NCBI RefSeq assembly: GCF_051020975.1
Contig: NC_135041.1
Location: 5,158,256-5,222,255, forward strand
Source of the DNA: Osmia lignaria lignaria
Lineage: Eukaryota > Arthropoda > Insecta > Hymenoptera > Megachilidae
Direction of reading: 5' to 3'
Length of the DNA stretch: 64,000 bases
Position numbers and translations under genes: made by a program
The notes under the pieces: model-generated
Database searches by the model: none
Told to the model about the DNA's origin: nothing
The model's input: the letters and a program-made list of their open reading frames with translations, nothing else
Shown here: positions 10,761-22,395 of the stretch, piece after piece
How positions within the stretch are numbered: position 1 is the first letter of the stretch
Layout of the letters: each line of letters starts with the position of its first letter

Positions 10761-12918
10761 GCTAAACCATCCCTCGAGAGAGCTACTGCAATCTACGACG
10801 TGACCCTCTAAAAACGACATTTTCCCTGGAACACTTTAATACATCCATTTCATATTGTACTTCCTAGATTTAAAATATTCGTAGAATCTGTTTTTCATAC
10901 TACCTTGGAGAATACCACAAAAGATTTGAATATTCAGATTTTGATTTCACAATCTCTTTTACTATTATTAGCAGTCTACAAAAATTGGAGCTCGGATACA
11001 AAGCATTTTTATACGATTCCACTATTCACTCTCAAAGAACAATGGCAGAAATTGTTTAAATGTCGTTTTACATTAAAATATAATAAAAAGAAATGTAATA
11101 ATATAACGAAACAGCCCGAATAAAATATTTTTCATATTTATCCGTAAGAACAGAGGAAAAAAATAAATCCCATTTATATTATCGAAATACAAACAAACGA
11201 CGGGACGTCGAAATCTATGTTCGAAATCCAAGTGATCCGAGCGCAGTAGATATGTACCGTACATAGTCAGACGTGGATCACAGACAGCCAGTGGCGGAGG
11301 AACAACGTTAATCAGGCCGAGTAAACACCTGCCGCTGATTGTGCCACGTATATGGGAAATGCGCGGCGGCACACAAAGCGTCAGGAATCTACGAGGGTGA
11401 ACCATCGATCGTCCAAAAGCTGGCGTTATTCGGCCAGAAGGAAAGAGCTTGCCGAAGACCGCAAACCCAGACCCTTCTGCGGCCAACGAATCACGTGCCA
11501 ACGTAAATTCACCTCGCATCCGGTAAAATCGATGTCGTGTTGTCTTAACCCCTGACGGCTCAAATTGTTTCCCTTATTCGTCAAAATATCGCCGCGGTAA
11601 TCTTCGAATACGACGACGAGCGAATGGAAATATTGAATTTAAAGTCCCTCTAAAGAATGGATAAAACGTATCAGGAAATTCTACTGACAATGATTTTATA
11701 TTCCTTTCTCTTCTTGTACCTTTGATTAAATTCTTATTTGATTTGAATATTCGAACGTCGAATCACTAACAAGACTACTTATTTAAAGCAAAAATAAAAA
11801 TCAAAAGAATCCGTGTCTTCGATCGAGTGAACTTTTTTCTATGATTAAATTTTGTTAACAGAAACCTTCTTAATTTAGTTTTGAAACAGTCTGTACTTAA
11901 CCTTCGTGTAATCCGCGAAAGGTATAGAAAGAATAAGTGTTTTCACTTGTCTCCGGCAAACTTCTTTATCTTTGGTAGTGTTTATTAATATCGAATCCTC
12001 CGTTAAATAAAACGCTTTTCGCGAATTTAATTGCAGACGTTTCAAGCCCGTCCTTTGAGCGATTCTTAAAAGGAATTGGAAGGATCTTTCCGCGCGACCT
12101 TAAGAAATTGTGAAGTCTTCTTCAACAGTATTTACGTTCCCACTAATCCCTCCAATGTTGTCACTCCTTAAGGGATCGAGGGAAATCTCTTAAATGCTTT
12201 AAATGGCTGCAAAGAGCGCCGGAATAAGGAAGTTATCGGCTTAAGGCGAAATGCGAGCGAACGACAGCCAGTAAACGAATAAAATCCAATGAAAGCAACC
12301 ACCCCTTCCGGCCATTCGATTCTTCTGCAATGTTTCTCTCCATCGAGCAACGTTTGCATGTGTTATTTCACAAAACGTCATCTTTTTATTCTCTCTCTTG
12401 AATGTCACCTAATTAAGAACATTTACATTCAAAGAGTGCACTTTGTGTAATACATTAAAGCAAGAGAGAAACTATTTCCCGAAAGCACTCTACTCTAAGT
12501 AACAACCTCTTCGCTTTGAAATGAAGGATGCTCCAGACAATAGCTGATTGCTATGTACATGGTGAGCCATTTCAAGCAACACTCTTGAATACTTCCGGTG
12601 TACATTCAGAAGGAAGAAGAAATCATAGTTGCAGCGTTGTGAAGATATTTTTGGAAACGATAAAGATTGCAAAATGAAAATACAATAGATTCTAGATACA
12701 TTACCACGTAAATAGTTTGACATTTACATGACTTTTAACTCTTTAAAATCGTAATTATTGTAAAAATTGGTATTTTGTCGAAAATATCCTAAAATTCGGC
12801 CCTAAAAGCTTAAAGCACCCTAGTGCCACCATCATACTTTATGAAAATGATACATTTTTATCTCCCCTCCCCTTTCAAATAAAAGCTTGGAAGTTTGACA
12901 AATTTTTTGCTTCTTCTG

Positions 12919-12953
12919 ACCAGTCGGCGGCAATATATCGAGAGTCCCCTGTA
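12919..12953 (-). mobile_element. possible pogo/Tc1-like terminal sequence
   Basis: Read on the minus strand, TA is followed by CAGGGGACTCTCGATATATT and then GCCGCCGACTGG. A TA target followed by CAG and a CTCGATATA-type stretch resembles the terminal repeats of pogo/Tigger-like elements. I could not find a matching opposite end, so this may be a solo remnant, with the body lying leftward across 12720-12918, or a coincidence. Confidence 0.3.
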
Positions 12954-15900
12954 TGTTCAAGCGAATCTTAAGTTGCCACCCTTTGGCCCACCAACCAGAT
13001 CCGAATAAAATTGTTTCTGCGTCGCCGGATTTTCATCGAACGAACAAGGACTGGTCGTCAAATAATGCGGTTGTCCGGAGGATCCGCTTTTGAGTTTCAA
13101 GAGAGACGCGCGAGACGACCAGGTACCGTTCTGGCCTCGATGTTTTTCACTCTCGCATTTCCATACTGTCTGCAGGAGCCTGTATGGAAATTCGACGAGG
13201 CGGGCACGCCTTCCACGTACCAATATTGAGTTCGAACGAATACTGATGGGCGAATGCATTATCCTTCGGGAATAGATAAACGGGATACAAGGAAGCAACG
13301 AGAACGCGACGCATTCCACTAACGCGAACCTGTCTCCGCTTCATCCACGACGGATTAGAAAAATTGTAGACATTTGGGAAAATGATGAAGACACGCGTAG
13401 AAGGCGATGTATACAGAAAATGGTTTAATAGGTACCTTCAGTGGTGAATGAACACGTTAAAATGAATTATGAACGCGTCGTTTATTAACCCCTCAAGAAG
13501 GTTAAAATTTGCTACCGTGCTGGCAACTACAAATATACACGTTCATTACGCACAGAACACAATTTAGGTCATGTAAATTCATTTGGTATTCCACGTTATC
13601 TTCTGCTTTTGACGCGTAACGAATGCGCATGCATCGGGTGAATATGTGCATTTTCAACAATAAAGCGACATTGCAAAAATAAACTGTTGTATGTTTTTGC
13701 TTGAAAAGAAAATTTGTAGGTAATTGTACCAATAGGCAACAGGCAAAATTTCAATTTTCCTAATGGATTGTTGCAACACACGTTTTTACAATGTTCTGTT
13801 TCCATTGCAATCAAAAGCTGGAACATTGCAAACGTCAAATCGGTTGACCAGGTAATTTTTCACTCGCATGGAAAAAAAAAAAAATAAAATCTAAAAGCGA
13901 AACTCCTGTCTACTGATAACCCGTTGGAAATATAATGATACTGATATGATATTTTGATAAATTGTCATTACGATCACAGATTGAATGAATTTGAATAATT
14001 TCTGTAATACAATAAATGTGTGCTATTGAATACACCTGGCGAAATCTATTTCGTCCCGAAATCCACTCTGTAACCAAACCTCGCATTGCATATGACCGCA
14101 ATAATTGTTGAAACATGTTGCAAGGATTTTCGTTGCACGTTCAAATTTCAAATTACGTTCATTCTAGTTGAGAAAATGGATCGCATAATATATTTCCCTC
14201 TGTGAAAATTACACAATCCGTTCTTAAGTTCTACCACAAAATAGGGGTGTAAAATTTAAAGTTGATAGCTCTTAACGCTAATTTATAGATTAATTCTTTT
14301 ACCTGGTCGCTGTTATTGTGGAAAAATAAATGAATTATAACACCAATTTATAGATTAATTTATAGATTTTTGGAGAATAACAACGACGCGGTTATTAATC
14401 ATATTTAAAAGTCTATCTTCCTCGGGATGTCTGTATTTATAAAAACACTGATGGTCCACGGGGTCAAAGTGATACGTCGGCACAAAGATGTGCGCACGTT
14501 GTCGCGAGAAATGAAAAGGGGGCCAGCCAGCCCGGCACAATGGTCACGAATGTCTAAAAAGCGGACTGCTAATGGTCAAAGGAACTCGAGCTGTCGGAAA
14601 GGGTTGGTCTCGAGGACGCTTTCACTCATCCGGCGACGCACGGGTGCGCCAACAAAAGTCAAAAAGGTGAGTGGAAGATTCCCGTCGTCTCCCTTCCCCG
14701 CCCTTCGCTCTTTTCCATCCTTCCGGTCTCTCCGTTGCTCTCTTCCCGGGATTTCCCTCCTACGAACCAACACCGTGCGAGAAATCTCGCTCAACCGAAC
14801 TGCAATGGAATTTACTTAAGAGCTGAAGAGCTGAACCTACCAAGGGTTCCAGGCCGAACGAGAAAGAGAAGAATCGAAGCAAGCACGAGAAAACTTGAGA
14901 ACGAGAGCGGCGCCGGCAATGAGGAATAATGAGGGATTAAGAGGGAACGGGAGGGAGAAGGGCGGTGCGATTGCAGAATTGAAAAATGTACGATAAAAAC
15001 GTAAAGAGTGTTGAGAGAAAGCTGCCCGAGAAAGAGTGGTCAGAGGCAGAATTGAGCAATAATTAGTAGTTTTCTGATTACTCTTGGAATTGTGGTAATT
15101 TTAATTATTGAACACTAATCACCTAACAATTTTGTTAAAACGAGAGGACTTGCTTCGCTTCGAATAAAAATTTTATAACAGTTACGCCGATGAATGAATA
15201 GCATCGTGCAAGAGATCAGTCGAAAACAAAGCTCACGATCATAATGGGTTAGAAAGAAAATAAGATTAATGGGAGAATAAAAGGGCAGACAGGAGAGAAG
15301 TAAAAAAGGAGACTTAGAAAGAGCCGATAGAAGAAGAGACTTCACGCGAGCTTGCAACGTGTAAGGACCGATGTGTGCTCCACTTTAGCGGTGAGATGAA
15401 AGCAAACGAAAGGGCGTAAATGTAAATTGGTACATTCCTACTACGTTCTTAATTAACTTCTTTGCAATTATCATGACGGTGTTCCGGTACGGGAATGTCT
15501 GCAGTTCGCTCTCGGGGAGAAGGAAAAAAAGAACGGTGAAAAAATAAAATGGGAGAAAGAAAAGCAGGCTCTTCCTTGTTCGAGTGAGGTGGCTCGCCCA
15601 GAGAATTCCTTCAAAGGCAACTCCACTTTTTTCTCTCTCCTCCCTCTCTTTTTCGTGGTAGACGAGCGCCCTTTACGTGGCTGTTTAAAAACCGCGTGTA
15701 CTTTGTACGGAAGAATCGCATTCATACGGCACTTCTGAAACGCATACCTGACTACGTATACGTGGTGAAGTGGGAACCTACTCTTAATGCAATTTTGGAA
15801 AGCGTTTGTTGCCGCGACTTTGAACGATTCACGCACGAGTGCGAGCACCTCGTGTTCCACGCGTTCCTGTTTCTCCCCCTCGCATCATGGTAATTTGATT

Positions 15901-18900
15901 TTCTTGGCAGGCGAGTGTGCGTGAAACAAACCGGCAATTCGCCCCGTGGAACGGCTTTTCAAGGAGCTGCCCTTCTTCTAATATATCTGCCACCCTTTTT
16001 GCACGGATTTTATACCATTATCTTTAACGATGCGTTAACCCTTATCCAAATAGTATGTTTACATAACTTGCTCGTACGCAATCAGAATCTGTTGCAATAT
16101 ACAAATGAATATTAATCCATAATTTTCTAGATAAATTTTCAAAATAAATTTTCAGATATAAAGAGTCGTTATTATATCGAAACTAGAGTTCGCGTAATAG
16201 AATCAGAAGGGACGCACCGAGGTGCAACAGACATTTAGCCAATAGTCGTCGCCTCGGTTCTAAACATCAAATTTACAGCAGACAATGCTACAGCAGGTCA
16301 CACTTCTCAATACCAACACGCAACTTGCATTAGTGCAAGTGCTTCGGGCACTTGACATGTTCATTTCGAGCCAGTGCAAATGCATCTATACGGGCGCATT
16401 TACCCTTTAATGGTGGGAACGTTGAATGCATAAACAAGAGGAAACTTAGAATGTTGCTTGCAGATTAAACCTGCGCAAGTCGAACTATGGATTCCGTTTA
16501 CGCGTCAGAAATATTGATCATGATTACTCGTATCATTACACTACCGACTGAAATTATTCTCAACCGGTGTGATATCGTGTTTTGTTCCGACGTCGAATAC
16601 AATATCATTGAAAGGAAAATGATTCCATGAATATCAATAGGAATATACAAAAATATTTTTACGGTAGTTCTACCGTTGGTTAATGAAATTTTTAATAGCC
16701 GACAATGACGTTATTTACATCGTATCGATCGTTTAATAATGCATTCGCTCGCTTCATAATTCCATCGAACGCAACTCGATTGTTTAAGCGGTTGAATAAC
16801 AATAAGATGGGTACACAATTACCAATCAATATGTGCGAACACGCATAATCAAGCAGACTCTCGCAAATACGATCACTGTGGCTGTGTCAGCCGTAGCTTC
16901 GTAACGCACTGGATTCTCCGGTATCTGGCTTTATTCCCGTGAAACGACACACCGTTGTCGCTACGTATTTGTGGAAAAATTAATTGCGTAACACTGGAGG
17001 TGCGAATATTTTATCAAAGCTTTCAGCGTATCAAGCGTAGGTAGAAAAGCCATTATCATCGGGCCTGTAACATCGGCTAATGAACGAACTGGTATCCGCT
17101 GGAAAATTCAAAGGTACCCGCAACAAAATCCAATATACACCGTAACCCGTTTCTCCTCGTGTATTCTATACGTATTATTCATTTATCTTCGAAACGATCG
17201 ACCGTTTAATATTTAAAAATAGAAGAAAAATAATACTTTATAAGGGACAATTTTTGAGTTTACGTTTCGTACGAAAAACGGATGAAAATTTTCTGAAAAC
17301 GTTAACGAAGAATCATACGCATTCCTTTTTCTTTTATTCCGTTCGTTTAAATTTTACTCTGTTCAGATAGCATGAATTATCGTACGAACAATTTTAACTA
17401 TCACTTTTTTTTCCCTTGGAAATTAAACGTTTCAGAGTTTCATCATTCCGGCTGCGAAGTAAGTCAACAAACGCTGTTTCGTTTAACGAAGAACGCTGCT
17501 TTCCAGCTGAATCCAAGGTACCGCCGAGCGTATTTATTAGCGAACGTGGGCAAACAGTGGCGCTTCCGCAATCTTGGAGTTTGTTTTACGTGGACAGGGC
17601 AAATAATTCATTAGGAGCATAAACCTCGCATCAAGCTGCAATTCAATTTACGAGGAGACCTTGTCCGTCGGTGCTGCGGGTATACACACGAGATATTGAC
17701 CACGAACAAGGCACAACCGGCACACGGATACACGGATTTCAAAATTAACATTCTCTCCGGCTACACTGAGATAGATTGAAATACTTCCACTAGCAGATTC
17801 AACAGAGAAGATGAAACTCTCTAATCTAATTTATGAACTTTGTTATTTAAAACGCTACCATGTTATACTCATTAAATTTCCAAGATGTATACGTAGGAAA
17901 TTTTTTAAATTACTAATTAGTAATTGAAATAGTAATTGTAACTTCTCTATTTAGTAATATTTGTCTATGTTGCAACTGTAATATGAACCTGTATTATTGC
18001 ATCCCATTTTATTTAAAATAAAACAAGTTAAAATTATCGTGAAATTCCATTCTGATTCGAAACTTTCTTGAATCGTTATCGCAATTATCCGTTCCAGTTA
18101 ACTGAAAAGAAACAATCAACGTAGAAGGCTACCCTTTGAAGCGATCGAGACAAAGGAAGCATTGGGCGCGCACAAATGACAGAAACAATCAGACTGATCA
18201 AATTCCACGGTCCACCTCGTATTGACCAGTTGTCGAATTGCATGCGTGGCCAGGTGTGTCAGAGGTCGGACACAGGACCGCTGGCCAAATACAGGATCGT
18301 GCATAGGCGGAGAGGTGTGCCAGGTCTGCAGATTAATGGATAGCGGTGTGTATGGCCACGGGATTGGTTACAATGCGCGTCGATCGGCTTGTCCCTGTGC
18401 GAATAACGACGCGTAACATAATATCGACGGATTGGCATTTTGCTCTTGCCCCGATTAACATTGCGAGCAGCGCAACGGAATTTCAAATTTTCCCCGCCAC
18501 CAGCCGAACTATGAGCTACGTTTACGGTGGCGGATCGGTTTACAGTTTGAAATTTACCGCACAGTCTGACGGTATTATCGAATCGTAACGCATTAAAGAG
18601 GCTCGATAATATCGCGGTAGAAATTACAATCGCGCTGGGACACGGTTGCAAACGCGATTGCTTGGAACGAAGCAATATTTTCTCCGTGGTAACACGACAT
18701 AACGGTATGTCGAGTATATTGTTTGCGGGTGTACTAGTAGTTCTCTACGCTAAATTAACCTTCTGTGAACCAAATACGTCTCTCAAACACGGCTGACGTC
18801 GAGCGACGCGATTCCGTTGCGCCCCTGGGACGGGTCTGTTTGCTTCACACCAGCTACGAATTTTGTTGTCTGTTGTGCGTGAAGTGGTTGTTGCTATCCC

Positions 18901-18980
18901 TCAACACCACGACAATTATTTCTGCAATGTGTTTTTGCGGATTATTGATACTGTAGTGATGAAAGAGTAGAATTTGCTGC
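12954..18980. other. non-coding DNA, mixed composition
   Basis: About 6 kb with no recognised gene. Frames near 12957-13344, 14427-14929, 15471-15937 and 18116-18675 overlap on both strands and show no domains. A good splice-donor match (GTGAGT at 14667) occurs without a convincing exon. A purine-rich patch lies at 14910-14960. A pair of overlapping hairpins at 16323 is listed separately. Confidence 0.5.
16323..16354. repeat. two overlapping hairpins sharing an arm
   Basis: ACTTGCA (16323) pairs with TGCAAGT (16334). The overlapping CAAGTGC (16336) pairs with GCACTTG (16348) across a TTCGG loop. The two stems share the CAAGT segment and are mutually exclusive, a switch-like geometry. The stems are only 7 bp, so chance is possible. 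Confidence 0.4.
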
Positions 18981-18982
18981 TT

Positions 18983-19079
18983 GCAAGTAGTATAACCCGG
19001 TGATAAGTCAGACGTCCGTATACCTTTTATACGCGCAAGTAGTATAACACTAAGATAAACCAGACATATCTGATAAAGC
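18983..19079 (+). repeat. diverged 52-bp tandem duplication
   Basis: GCAAGTAGTATAAC begins at 18983 and again at 19035. In both copies it is followed by a GATAA element and then CCAGAC or TCAGAC. The second half is more diverged. This is two copies of an old local tandem duplication. Confidence 0.65.
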
Positions 19080-22000
19080 ATTAAAGAAATGAAAAAAATG
19101 AAAAATCTATGGTATATAAATTATTATATTAATAATTCTAATTGTAAAATGCACTGAAATTGTTAAGTACCTAATCAAAGTTTACGAATTCACACTCATT
19201 ATCGCGCAATAAATATCACACTTTGCAACGAAAATTACAACCGATCGCAATGGCCATTGCTTCATTTTCAATGGAATAAATTTTACATCGACAAACATAT
19301 TGTATCGTACGCGTCGCAATGTGTACAAGATCTAAATAAATTAATCCAGTGCGTTCGTAATAATCCTTATTTATCAGAGTAAATGTAAAATGAGCGTACA
19401 ATAGAGGGAAATTTAATGTAACACAAAGCATGGCAACATTCTTTCGTAATTTTTTTAACCTTGGCGACTGAAACTCAACGAAAGGAATTCACCTAATAGA
19501 GTCTTAAGCTCCCGCGACGTGGCTCAATAAAGCCCGCCTTTAACAAGGGGTAAAGTGCATGATGAAATTCACAAAGCATATTTTACGTACACGACCATGG
19601 GAAATGTTTCAGAAATATCGTTTCACAATATTTCGACTTTCATCGAAACTTTCGTGACTTGGTACATAAGCTCCACTTCTTCCTTACCAGTGTTTCAAAA
19701 CTTAAAAATTCACACAACTAATACAATAAAATTTAATAAAATTCGATCATTTTAAGTAATTCAACAATTTCTTTTAATTTTCATCCAGTTTAAAATAAGA
19801 GAAAGAAACAAAACAATCAATTCATCGAATAGATTTTTTCTAAAGAAAGTTCTGTTTTTATGATGCCAAAGGTACGTAGGTATCCTTTGAAATCATTTCG
19901 ATAAGATTTACGACGAGATATCCTCGGAAGCCTTTTGTGACCCGCTTAAACGGAAATCCATCATCGACAGATTAGCCTACACCGGGGCTAATTTGAATTC
20001 GAAGCGGCTACACGACAAATCCGATGCAACAACCGACTAATACGTTGCCCTTTGCCTAACCATGCAATCGTACTGTAATGCTAACTGACACTGGACGCGG
20101 TAACTTTCCCCGGATCGTTAAATAACTGATATCTTCGTTGCATATTTTACGCGTTGCCAACGCAACACGACCCGCTGCCTGTGCTCGATCGTTTTTCGAT
20201 AAACGAGCGCAACGGCTATCTCGCGACCGATTTAATTCTCGTTTGGATGAAAAATTCGATCGACTAGTTTTTTCTTTCAGTTGAAATTATCATCGTGAAA
20301 TTCAGCTTACAAAACCAAGGAATAAAAGTCGATCTTTTCTTTAACTATGTATTCATCTTTGATAATCTTTTATTTTCTTATTCTTCTTTTTAACGCTTCG
20401 AGTCTTTGTCAATGGTGAACAAAGTTGAAATTCAAACTAGTATTATCAAAGAGACTCGTGTAGAATATTTAACACGTTTAGACTGTGATGTTTTTTTTTC
20501 TTTTCATTTCTCTTTACATTAGTCTACCCTTGATAATAACTTCAGGGCCGAAGTGAGGTTGCCGCAAGAAAACTCGATATTCGCGCCACGATTTCGCGAC
20601 GAGTTTCGAAAACTTTCCTTCGAGTAGGGTCTTATCAGTGGAAGTAATGCCTTCGACGATGTTCTCGAATATCAAGTCCATTAAGTAACAAGAAACACCA
20701 TCAGTCATAAAAATCAGTGATACAATTTTAAAAACAGAAAGTTACTTATTTAATTTTGCTGAATAAACATTTGCTTAAAAATCTTCTATTGTTTTGGAAC
20801 TAATTTGGCCCATTACCTGAGATTCCTTGAACACTTTCTTTAATTAATTTGTCCAATACCATGCCTTGTTAATCAATTACCTAACAAATGGTCTCTGAAT
20901 TATCGATGGTTCAATGAGCTAAATTATTTAAACTTTTCTTTTTAAGCAAACCAGAGGCGAAAGTGTCGCCTGTTTTAAAATAATATCTGACGATTAACAC
21001 GCTCATTTGTTCAGGTCATTATTTCTTCGTACAGTAGTAATTACATTGTATACGAAGTGGATCTGTATCGATCGTCATGAATGAAACTCGCTCCTTCATT
21101 TTGCGTTTTACAGTAATTTTCAATCGCAAATGGCGGGGGTTGTATCGGGGGGGGGGAGCTCGTTCGCCAGGAGTCGAACGGCACAAACGCAATTATTATT
21201 CATAGGACGCATTAAAGATAAATAATTCGTACGGACGGATTACAAACAAAATTCATTTCCCTGTTAAATCCACTGTGCTAAATCAATTATACCGTTCGGT
21301 CGACGAGAAAGCAAGCAACGATCGGTTTACGGGAACGCATTAACCAAATGAGAATTCAAAGCTCGTTGCATGCGGGATAGAATTTAATTCTTCCCGTTCT
21401 TTTGTCTCGCTCGACGGTAATGATACGAACAAAACGAGAGGTGAGATCGTATCCACTAGACCAAAGTGCGAAAACTCGTAATTTACGAAATAATTGGTAA
21501 TTCGCTATTTCAACATCGGTGTAATTATAAAGGTCGTCGAATTCTACGACGAACAATGTGTAGTAAAAGGCAGGATAAAACCAGATAACATTGATTTGCG
21601 ATGAAAAATATTATTATTTTATAACAAGTATTTAGTAACTATTCTGGGTTCTATTAATTAACTTTGCGTTTAACAATGTGAAAGCAAGGTTAAATCGATT
21701 ATATTTGAAAAAGTATATTTGGTTCTCGGTTTTATCTTACTTTAACGTTTTTTTTAATCGGAAGAGAAAACAAACGATTGAATAATCAGAGGAAAAATGC
21801 TGGAAAGCGTTCGTGAACGAATTGTCAGCAACGATTTTAAATCTCTCATTCCTTTTGAAATTACAGTACGCAAGGCAGCGAGGTAGGCGAGCACAAACAA
21901 AACGAGAAAATTGTTCGTACCGCGAGCACACAAACATACAGTTTCTATTCGTTTCGTAGCCAGTGTAATGAACATTTGTTTACTTTTATTCGCGGATACA

Positions 22001-22285
22001 CGCGGCTATGTTAGTTCTTCTGTGTATCGATCCCCGTTGCCGGAAGTCATTTATATTAAGGTATTTGCTCCGAGTTTTCCGCGAGCGTTGGCTAACTACC
22101 GACGCGACGCACGCAACGCGAGAAATGAAACAAAATTTTAATACGGTCATTGCCGATCAAGGTGCGCATGTAATTAATTAAGTTATTTAAAGTATTCAAC
22201 AAAAAATTTATATTTTAAGTGTAAAGAAAATTAAAACAAAATTTCTGAATAATAGATTTCTAAAAAATAATATTAAATAATAAAA
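19080..22285. other. AT-rich non-coding DNA
   Basis: No gene recognised; open frames are under 80 codons. A good acceptor-like sequence, a pyrimidine run ending in TTTCTTTCAG at 20280, is followed by an open frame of about 34 codons, but no donor or domain supports an exon. A G10 run lies at 21147-21156. TTAACCTTGGCGAC at 19456 resembles the terminal motif of the TTAA-type repeats. Confidence 0.5.
21147..21156 (+). repeat. G10 homopolymer
   Basis: Ten consecutive G residues follow a nearby GGGGG run. It is a simple homopolymer, possibly length-variable. Confidence 0.8.
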
Positions 22286-22289
22286 AATT

Positions 22290-22395
22290 ATATTATTTTG
22301 TTTCTGAATTATTTTTAATATCAATATCGTCAAAATTAGGATTTTGAAAATTCCTGCCTTTTCTATATCACCATTTTTTCTAAAGAAGCCTACTA
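22290..22395 (+). repeat. dispersed repeat family, copy A
   Basis: About 100 bp, from ATTTTGTTTCTGAATTA through TCAATATCGTCAAAATTAGG to AAGAAGCCTACT. It aligns in the same orientation with 45168-45271, differing at roughly one base in five, and in its left half with 57982-58060. The family has no coding capacity and no terminal repeats that I can define. It is likely an AT-rich mobile-element fragment of unknown class. Confidence 0.6.

Larger units (their letters stand above)
9841..12950. other. AT-rich non-coding DNA
   Basis: No gene recognised. Open frames at 10905-11123 and 11073-11519 are AT-biased or overlap each other. The block holds facing CTCF-like motifs (10219-10302), a 12-bp palindrome (10749), a TTAACCCCTGACGGC motif at 11545 resembling the ends of the TTAA-type repeats, and a pogo-like terminus at its right edge. 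Confidence 0.5.

Noticed and set aside
20270..20385. Strong acceptor-like pyrimidine run plus AG with an open frame of about 34 codons
   Set aside because: No donor, no homology and an AT-rich hydrophobic translation typical of chance in this composition.
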